Part shown: positions 57,100-64,000 of the stretch, piece after piece
Layout of the letters: the number at the start of each line of letters is the position of its first letter
Position numbering within the stretch: position 1 is the stretch's first letter
Origin: Fistulifera solaris
Lineage: Eukaryota; Bacillariophyta; Bacillariophyceae; Naviculales; Stauroneidaceae
Length of the DNA stretch: 64,000 bases
Direction: 5' to 3'
Assembly: GCA_030295235.1 (NCBI GenBank)
Contig: AP026158.1
Location: forward strand, 413,490 to 477,489
The notes under the pieces: model-generated
Databases searched by the model: none
Seen by the model: only the letters and a program-made list of their open reading frames with translations
Told to the model about the DNA's origin: nothing
Translations under genes and position numbers: made by a program

Positions 57100-58144
57100 T
57101 TAGGTGATTGAGGGCGGGCGTGGAGGCTTTTCTCCGAATGATGTTCGCCGTGGAAATCGAGCATCTCTCTTCAAACTCTGAGCATGCAAGGATGAGTCCT
57201 CAATGAAAGCTACATGATGGCCCTGGAGCAAAAGAGTCTCAACACCAATATCTTGTACCTCATTATCGTCGTCGGGCTCACGGGTCTGCAGCGAAACGAC
57301 TCTTAAAAAATCTTTCACACTTGCGATTTGTTGTTTGGCTTCTTGCAAAAGATTCCACTCATCGACGTAGCTAACATCAGCCCTATCTGATCTCGTTGGC
57401 GACTGGACGCTACGCTGGGGCTTATGCCAAACACCGGAAACAGGAGTAATCAATTTCCGGGTCTCTATAATTTCGTTGTATTGATATTCTTCCCTGCTTA
57501 CAAAGTCACAATCAGCGCTGACAAAATCAAGTCCTTGTAGATTGTCGCTGTTTCGCCGCATATGGAGTGATATCCCTTGCTGTTGTAATTGACGTCCAGG
57601 CAACTCGTCCAATACGGGTAACAGTATGCGATTGGTTGCCTCTTTCGATCGAGAAGGCAAGCCTTTCTCTTTCAGCGACTCGTGAGATCGAGAACTACCA
57701 AAGACATCGCGGATAAACTCAATGTGCTCCTCCGGTGTCACAACTTTTGTCGTTGGCGGATCATAATCGTTGATTCTTAGCTGCGATGACATTTCTTTCT
57801 TTTGTGCGACCGGTGGCGTCATAAACTGACGCTCGAATGAATGAAATTGAGGAGGACTTGCTCTGTGACGACTTTCGTGGGCTTTGTTTGCTTTCAGGGA
57901 AGGAGAAGTAGATTGGCGATGCTCTTGTTGCAGAGATGACGACGAAGTCGATACGGTTCGTGGCGAAAGAAGGCGATTGTCACTTGGCACTCGACTTTCG
58001 AAGCGCGAAAAGATCATTCCAGGATTTCTCCTCGGTCGGTACAGAGCATTTGAGTAATTTTAAGGAGTGTATCCACGTTCGACGTTGCGTTTCGGCAAGC
58101 TCGTTAGAAGAGCGATCGCCCGTGATGTTGTTTTTCGTAGCCAT
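57100..58144 (-). CDS. Family B member 3, disordered protein
   Basis: The long frame starts with an internal ATG at 58017, but the family-type N-terminus lies just upstream in another frame from the ATG at 58144: MATKNNITGDRSSNELAETQ followed by RRTWIHSLKLLK. Removing one base from a short A run (58058-58061 or 58049-58051 on +) joins them into 347 residues. ETQRRTWIHSLK parallels ETQSSSWLRNIK of member 4. The central helix is NLLQEAKQQIASVKDFLRVV. Other parts are Ser/Arg-rich, with a run TPEEHIEFIRDVFGSSRS. No known domain; function unknown. Confidence 0.68.
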
Positions 58145-58986
58145 GAACGTCGAATAGATTGCACATCATGAAGACTCCAGCCTGATAATATCAAGTGGCT
58201 GGAATAGTGTGCGATTGATGATTGAAGGTGAAAGAATGTACGGTAATTTTTATGATGTGAATTTTTCTTTCTTTCGTTTTCTCCCCAATTTTGTGAGGCG
58301 AAAAGAGCAAACGAAACCTTGCATGCGCGCAAAGTCACTACTTTGTATACCAGGTACGTAGTATTAACAACTAGGAAAAGTAATACGGAGTACTATAAAA
58401 TGACCAGTTTTAAAAGGTATAGGCCAGATTGTTGTTCGTTTTTTAATGTGACTGGATATTAGTCACGATGTATGTGTTCTGTCGCGCGAGGAATGACAAA
58501 TAAATTTTACTCCGTATTTGTCAGTTGCCAACCGCTTTTTTGTGGACGCCCTTTCCAAAATGGCAAAGCGTAAAAGCTTACATTGCAATCCACTACAAAG
58601 TATGCTACTATAAATAAAAATTGAAACTTTCTTATCTTACCTGTAAAATCGAACAAAAATAAGGAAGTCGAAAACAAGCCTTTCTCCGATCAATATAATA
58701 ACATCGTTTACATAACGTTGGAATATTACCTTCTAGAGCTTGAAAGTGAACCCAAAATACTATCACATCTATGTGTAGGCGACCTTTCGACACGACTGGA
58801 TTTTTAGTAACGAGTGTGAAAGGCTTCACAGCTAGATCGATCGATCGATCGAACTATTGTCCTCGCCCAACTTATCAAACATGTGAGCACCAAAGCATTC
58901 AATTTTTGAAATTTACTTTGTGAATGTTTACTATACAAGCGAGATCAAAGGGTCGCCAATGAAAGAAGGTTGGCTTCATTCTGACG
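58145..58986. other. Intergenic between family B members 3 and 4
   Basis: About 840 bases holding two copies of the TACTCCGTA motif in opposite orientations (58384-58392 and 58508-58516) and a short GATC tandem (gatcgatcgatcgatcga near 58835). No gene is supported. Confidence 0.5.
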
Positions 58987-60223
58987 CTATCGTTGTCTCT
59001 GGTCCTGACTTCGGATGCGATCTCCAAAAGAATCCCTTTGCTTTATCGCAAGATTGTCCATGTTTCCTCTCGCATTTGCGTGAGCTTGCGACCAACGCCT
59101 CACCCTTTCAGCAACCGAAACCGATCCAACAGTACAGCTTAGCGGAGGCAATTTGGGTACTGGATCGGCCGACAACGAAAGACATTGTGTCCGCGTTGGA
59201 TGTTGACGACGATTGTTTCTTTGTCGTATTCACATTAGAAGTGCAATGCATTGTTTGATTACTTGCAACCACAGAAAGACCCACATGGCTTCTTGTTTCG
59301 TCGGTAAGGCCTTTTGTTGCATCCATTGTCATAAGTCCGTCTTTCAGGAAAACACGACGAATCGCTGGTGGGCTCGGACAATAATCCCTATCGGTAAACC
59401 CACCCTCCTTTACAGATAAATGAGTTGTTTCGACGATGATTCTTTGCTCGTTTTGATCCACATTCAATTCCTCCATCATCTGTGTATCGAGACCCACTTC
59501 AACCAAACTGCCCGTTTCATTTTGGTCGTTGTACTCCAAATTTTCATCGAGCAGCTCAGTGATTGTATCTTCGTCACGAGTTCTATCCGGGTTGCTCTCT
59601 TCAGATTGCATCGAATCATCACTTTGTACGATAATATTCTCGTCTTCCCGTGTATCTTCGGCATGGTATCCATCTTTCTTTTCCAGACTGAGCAAAAGCA
59701 ATTTGGCGCTCAGTATGAACTTACGAGCTTCTCGGAGGGTCTCCTGGTCAATATCCGACCCAGTTTCGGATGGAGTGGGAGATGCACGGCTTGATTCGTC
59801 CTTGCCAAAATCAGGTGTGGCTACGACATCGCGACATTCGTCCGAGCACATGACTTCGTTCGGAATTCCTTTGGATCTGCGGCTTTTGTCCGATCGAACT
59901 GATTCATGTGAAGTCGTCATCCATCTACCGCGACTTCTCACCATGCCATCGGACCAGATTTCCGAACCAAAGGAGACTGTCTTTTTGACTTTTTCGTCTT
60001 TTTTAAAGGTCGAAGAGTTTGCATCGCGGTTGGAGTTGACCGATTCCGTTGCTTCCGTTATATCGCGTCCAGATGTGGGATTTGGTGATTTAGGATCAGG
60101 AAGATGACTGTAATAATCCAAATTCATGACGCGCTTCGATAGCGTATGCGCACCATTGACACAATTGAGACGTTTGATGTTTCGTAGCCAGGAAGACGAT
60201 TGTGTTTCGGTAGTGGCGGTCAT
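58987..60223 (-). CDS. Family B member 4, disordered protein
   Basis: 411 residues from the ATG at 60223 (MTATTETQSSSWLRNIKRLN) after removing one T (AAA at 59178-59180 on +). Without the correction the frame ends at IGFGC at 59108; with it a more protein-like C-terminus follows (DPVPKLPPLS, ERVRRWSQAHANARG, RIRSQDQRQR). The W motif, WLRNIKRLNCVN, and the helix LREARKFILSAKLLLLSLEK are both clear. The interior is acidic and disordered. A proline-directed segment HLPDPKSPNPTSG sits near residue 55. Divergent from the J-domain gene. No known domain; function unknown. Confidence 0.7.
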
Positions 60224-60702
60224 TTCTTTTTTGTTTGTCAAGTCGTTACAGAGACGTCAGCTTTCGCAAACAAAAAAAGCAAGAAAAGCAAGCAAATACT
60301 TCTTCAATGAAATAGTGATAGGGGGGAAAGTTGGAAATAAAATGGTTCGATAGGAGTTTTGTGGGTGGATGTTTTCTCGAAAAGAATCAAATGGCGAGGT
60401 GGGAGTACATGAAAGTAGATAGTGGTTTTCGTTGCCAGGATTAATTAGGGTATATTAGCCGTTGATGACTTGCTCCAGTATCGCTATTTCGATAGTTCTG
60501 TAAAATTACTTAGGGTGGAGAAACGGGAACGTAATGTTAATTAGTAGTATTGGGTGGCGGTCCGCGATCCGCGATGTTGATTTGCACGCTTTTTCTTTTG
60601 GCCTCAACACGACGATGACGATCCTCAAACGTTCATGTTTCATGTTTCATTCGATTGTGTTGCATCCTGTCATCATATCTTTACCATTCTACATAAAAAA
60701 CC
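60224..60702. other. Divergent intergenic, family B member 4 and J-domain gene
   Basis: About 480 bases holding both 5' flanks. A pyrimidine tract ending TTTTTAG at about 60750, inside the annotated start of the J-domain gene, could be a splice acceptor for an upstream exon in this interval, but I cannot place a donor. Confidence 0.4.
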
Positions 60703-62401
60703 ATGAGATACGATTTAGAATTCTTTGTATGTTGTTGCCGTTCCTTTTTAGGACCTCCGAATTCGGGAAACGGCGATTATTACGAATTGTTGGGCATCGA
60801 TGGGAGCGCGTCGCCTGACGAAATCAAACGGGCCTACAAAAAACAATCGTTGCAGCTTCATCCCGACAAATTAGCGCAACGCGGTGTTACAATAACACCC
60901 GAATTACAAGCACAATTTACTCGTATGAAAGAAGCGTACGAAACGCTCAGTGATCCTTACAAACGCGAAACGTACGATGCGATCGGAGAACGAGGACTCA
61001 AATGGACAGAAGAACCGTTCAGTATCGATCCGCAAGAATTAGCGCACAACTTTGCGACAAGCAGTGTTTACGATCGAATGAAGATATTTTTGATTTTTGT
61101 GCTCGCAGCAGTGGCCGTTTTAATACTACCAATTCTAATCTGCTGGCATGTTGATCATGGTGATCGAGGATTGTGGTTGGCGACGCTTATTCCTTTGTGG
61201 CTTTGGAATGGGCTTATTATTTTTTATTATTCGCGCTTGATTCTTCTGGGACCGATCACAAGACCTGATTCGATCCCGGAAGCCGAGTGGTCGATCCGTT
61301 TCCGATGGAGAAACGAATCATGTCGCTTGTCAATCATTTGCTGCTAGTGGCGTTCGAATTTCTCATTGCTCTTAAAGTGGATAATTTGATTGCTGCGCCA
61401 TGGTCTGTACTCTTTTCCCCTGTTATCGTATTTGAGATGCTTCATTTAATCAAGAAGTGGCCATTGGCAAGAATGAGGGTGGTCACAGTAGCCGATTTGG
61501 AAACTGCTCTTGGAAAGCCGTTCGCACAATTCACTGTCTTGGAGAAAGAGTTGATTGCGAAGCGATACTCGGTAGTTTCAAGTACGGACTGTCCGGAATA
61601 TGAACTGGCGAACAAATTAAGAGCAAAAGCACGCCACGACATTGTCAAATCCTTGTGTCGGCTTCTCTTTATGGCTCTGTTGTTGTATCAACTGGATGTC
61701 GTGAACAGTAACGCAAATTGGTGGTTCATTTTACGCCATTTTGGTTCATGGCTGCGGCCATGTGTTATTCGAACTATCAAGCGTTTGATGCGGTGCAGCG
61801 CTTTGCTATGGAACGCGATCCGACTCTCTTTGGAATGGCAAGCGAGGATCCTGTGATGCAGTACGGCACGATGCAAGATGAGGAGAATCAAAATACTGCT
61901 ACTTTGCCACTGACAGAGCAAGAGAAAGAAGAGCTGAAAGCAAAGATCTTGCAATCAACGGGTAAACTCGTAGCAACGTGCTGCTCGCAATGTTTCGTTC
62001 TGGTACTAGTTTTGCTCTTTGTCGGAAAACTTCAAGGCGCTGGTTATAGCAGTTTCTGGATCATCAGTCCTTTCCTATTGTTTGCAACATTCACTTTGTG
62101 TTGCCTGGGATTTGCGATCTTTGGTGTGACGGAAGTATCTACCGATGGTGTTGACTTTGACATGGCGTACAGTTACATGCAGGATAATGAATCAACACAA
62201 CAACAAACTGTCTACGTTCCGACGCCTTCGGAAACTATCATAGTGACTCCTACAGCGACAACTACGGTAGCGGAGTCGTCGACGGCGATACGCTTAGCCA
62301 TTATACCTGATTCGGCTGCTGTTGTTCCTGACACGGATGCAACTCCTTTAATTGAAAAGCACCACTCGAAGTCGCAAGATGAAATTCAGGGTTTAGACTA
62401 G
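60703..62401 (+). CDS. J-domain membrane protein with TMEM185-like region
   Basis: 566 residues from the ATG at 60703 after adding one G at 61289-61290 and one T at 61730-61733. A J domain at about residues 25-95 has YYELLGIDGSAS, the HPD at 53-55 (LQLHPDKLA) and EAYETLSDPYKRETYDA. It should stimulate an HSP70. Then come a hydrophobic hairpin (FLIFVLAAVAVLILPILI), several more membrane segments with the wording of the TMEM185 family (FEFLIALKVDNLIAAPW; ANWWFIFTPFWFMAAAMCY) and two further ones (CFVLVLVLLFVG, WIISPFLLFATFTLCCLGF). The C-terminal 80 residues are Thr/Val-rich and soluble. Likely an ER or other endomembrane co-chaperone, by inference. The start may be an exon downstream of the true one. 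Confidence 0.83.
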
Positions 62402-62594
62402 CAGCTGTATATCTATTTTACTCTGATGTTTTCAACATGTTTTTATTGTATACTTCCATCATAAAAAGATTCAATCTTTTTCAGAGCCGCACTCTAATTA
62501 GTAGTGCTATAGTGGATCACCATTGGAATTTCCTGAAATTAAGAGATATTAATCCCCAATTGTTCTCTGGCGTGTACTTACGCCTGAAGGCTAC

Positions 62595-63425
62595 CTAGCG
62601 TAAATAAAGCTGAAGCACTTGGCGATCCATAGTAAGACCACGGGTTTTGCACGCATGGTCAACTTCGAAACTTAGTAAAGACGCTGTTTTCATCAACAGT
62701 GTATCGTCCGCAGCCAACTGACTTAGATGCATTCGCGCTTGCCACTTCCAATACGGGACAAATAGCTTCGAAGATTGTTGATTGTGGCTGGAAAGAACGA
62801 AAAACATCCAGCAGCCAAAGCGACTTGTTTCCAGTACTCGGGCGGATGCTCTATATTGTGTAAAAAAATTGACGACATCCACTTCGTGCAAATTGTTATT
62901 TTGAAAGAAACGCTGCATCTCATCTGGATATTGGCTCCACCAGTAGTCACAAACCGCTTTTCGACTCGAATTTCTGGTTGCTAGCGCAATCGTTGTAAAA
63001 TATTCGAGTTCGTAGTCATTCAGAAATGTCTCGTCAACATTTGTCGAGGAAAGGCAAATGCTAAAAAAAGACGGAATGTAGCCAATCAACGGAAGCATAC
63101 AAGCACCCGCCAAAGGAATGATCCAAGCTAGTTCTCTCCTCATTCGTTGTTGTTTCCATTGTACCCCTACGGGCGGCCCAGTCGACGTCGTCCATTGATT
63201 CCGAGGAGTCTTTAGGGCATCTCGTGTTAAAAAATAAATTCGTACATCGCGAGCAATATTATCAAACGCTTTCGAAAAATATTGAAACCGCTGCACGATT
63301 GTCATGAGTTTCGGTTCTTGGACGACAGCCGCTGTTGCGTCGTTGTTTTCGCATTTCCTACTTGTCGACGATGCATGTCGTAAATAAGTGAAAGCTTTTG
63401 ATTGAACGCTTTTCACACGCTTCAA
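62595..63425 (-). CDS. LETM1-like mitochondrial membrane protein
   Basis: About 276 residues. The N-terminus is basic and serine-rich (KSVQSKAFTYLRHASSTSRK), consistent with a mitochondrial presequence. ARDVRIYFLTRDALKTP then RMRRELAWIIPLAGACMLPLIGYIPSFF, a single membrane segment, follow the layout of LETM1/LETMD1 proteins just before the ribosome-binding-like domain. The C-terminal half (FFTQYRASARVLETSR ... SQLAADDTLLMKTASL) is helical, as in that family. The start is unsure: this frame has no ATG before its upstream stop except one at 63305. One missing T near 63423 would connect to an ATG at 63490. LETM1 proteins act in mitochondrial K+/Ca2+ exchange or translation. Last gene before the telomere. 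Confidence 0.68.
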   Translation of the reverse strand: MKRVKSVQSKAFTYLRHASSTSRKCENNDATAAVVQEPKLMTIVQRFQYFSKAFDNIARDVRIYFLTRDALKTPRNQWTTSTGPPVGVQWKQQRMRRELAWIIPLAGACMLPLIGYIPSFFSICLSSTNVDETFLNDYELEYFTTIALATRNSSRKAVCDYWWSQYPDEMQRFFQNNNLHEVDVVNFFTQYRASARVLETSRFGCWMFFVLSSHNQQSSKLFVPYWKWQARMHLSQLAADDTLLMKTASLLSFEVDHACKTRGLTMDRQVLQLYLR

Positions 63426-63588
63426 TGATTAGTTGTCCTATCGAAATTGGTAAGACGTATTTGATGTTGATTGAAATGAAACGAATTCATTGATAGGACA
63501 ATACAAAGGAGCATGCGAATGCGGAAATTGTTTTGCAGTTGTTAATTATGGAGGCAACCGCTCCATGCTGGTGGACCTTTTTGGACCG
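63426..63588. other. Subtelomeric unique sequence
   Basis: A short spacer between the LETM1-like gene and the internal telomere-type tract. It ends in ggaccg, immediately followed by ttaggg. Confidence 0.5.
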
Positions 63589-63624
63589 TTAGGGTTAGGT
63601 ATAGGGTTAGGGTTAGGGTTAGGG
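63589..63624 (+). repeat. Interstitial telomere-type tract
   Basis: About six TTAGGG units, the second one degenerate (ttaggtataggg), 340 bases from the chromosome end and in the same orientation as the terminal array. It is preceded by GGACCG, very like the CGACCG preceding the terminal array. Confidence 0.9.
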
Positions 63625-63965
63625 TGGAAAAAAGCAGCTATAGGAAGAAATTAAGCTAGAACTACGAAAACCAGCCTGATGAGACATGTAGGGTGATGGG
63701 GAGGATGCAATGAGAATGATGCGACCAGGAATACAAGTGGCAGGTTGCACAAGAGAAGAATGGACTCCAGATGGGAGAGCAGCAGGTCTAATAGAGCAAA
63801 AGACCTGAGCCATCCCAGGTGGGTCTATCGCGCGGAGGGGCTCCATCCCTCGGCGCGCGCAGCAACATGCTGACAGACCGGACCAGTGAGATACTCAGGC
63901 GCGATCGTACAAATCCACACACGGTAGAATACGATCGCCCCCACTTTTTGGACAGGCGGCGACCG
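63625..63965. other. 341-bp GC-richer block between two telomeric tracts
   Basis: A short block with an inverted repeat, GCGATCGT at 63901-63908 and ACGATCGC at 63931-63938, able to form a small hairpin. A minus-strand frame over 63619-63846 has no recognisable features. It may be a subtelomeric unit or the remains of an element inserted into telomere repeats. Confidence 0.45.
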
Positions 63966-64000
63966 TTAGGGTTAGGGTTAGGGTTAGGGTTAGGGTTAGG
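63966..64000 (+). repeat. Telomere (TTAGGG)n, right chromosome end
   Basis: Nearly six perfect TTAGGG units running to the last base, G-rich strand 5'->3' towards the end, as at a right-hand telomere. TTAGGG repeats are used by many eukaryotes, including diatoms. Confidence 0.95.

Noticed and set aside
1-64000. CRISPR array, prophage or bacterial operon
   Set aside because: There are no regularly spaced repeats, and the introns, tRNA type and telomere show nuclear eukaryotic DNA.

Overview
This window is nuclear DNA from a eukaryotic alga, most likely a pennate diatom, and it ends in a chromosome end. Introns are short (about 58-162 nt) GT-AG introns. The genes include a SIS-type GFAT with an N-terminal presequence, an ADCK/ABC1 kinase, a heat shock factor, a BRWD-type bromodomain/WD40 protein, APC4, a hybrid histidine kinase, a tRNA-Ile, and several protein families I know only from diatoms. 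The last 35 bases are (TTAGGG)n in the orientation expected at a right-hand chromosome end, so everything shown is subtelomeric or close to it. The species assignment is an inference.

Layout: 1-3.4 kb APC4 (cut by the window edge) and a TPR protein on +; 3.4-8.3 kb a giant IQ-motif protein on -; 8.3-11.1 kb gene-poor with tRNA-Ile(AAU); 11.2-25.9 kb an array of seven members of one uncharacterised family (called family A here: VSF...WYS/WFT...EES...GLE), interrupted by GFAT and by three copies of a hAT-like MITE; 26.5-30 kb ADCK1-like kinase and HSF; 30.9-34.8 kb two tandem MFS paralogues; 35.8-47.1 kb a TPX2-like protein, the histidine kinase and the 2109-residue BRWD protein; 47.8-48.6 kb a mitochondrial lipoyl-domain protein fused to a Kgd4/MRPS36-like tail; 49.5-52.3 kb a protein with three CxHC...HxxxC repeats; 52.5-60.2 kb four tandem, mostly disordered proteins, at least three of which share motifs (family B); 60.7-63.4 kb a J-domain/TMEM185-like membrane protein and a LETM1-like protein; then the telomere.

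Many genes are split between reading frames by single-base differences in homopolymer runs (21 cases in 12 genes by my count; correcting each gives coding lengths divisible by three). These look like consensus errors rather than pseudogenes, and the coordinates below span the whole genes. Functionally the window mixes mitosis/cytoskeleton (APC4, IQ protein, TPX2-like), mitochondrial proteins (lipoyl-Kgd4, ADCK1-like, LETM1-like, perhaps GFAT) and regulators (HSF, histidine kinase, BRWD). There is no operon-like logic. The most interesting items are the family A array, the lipoyl-Kgd4 fusion, the family B array and the MITE family with 8-bp target duplications.
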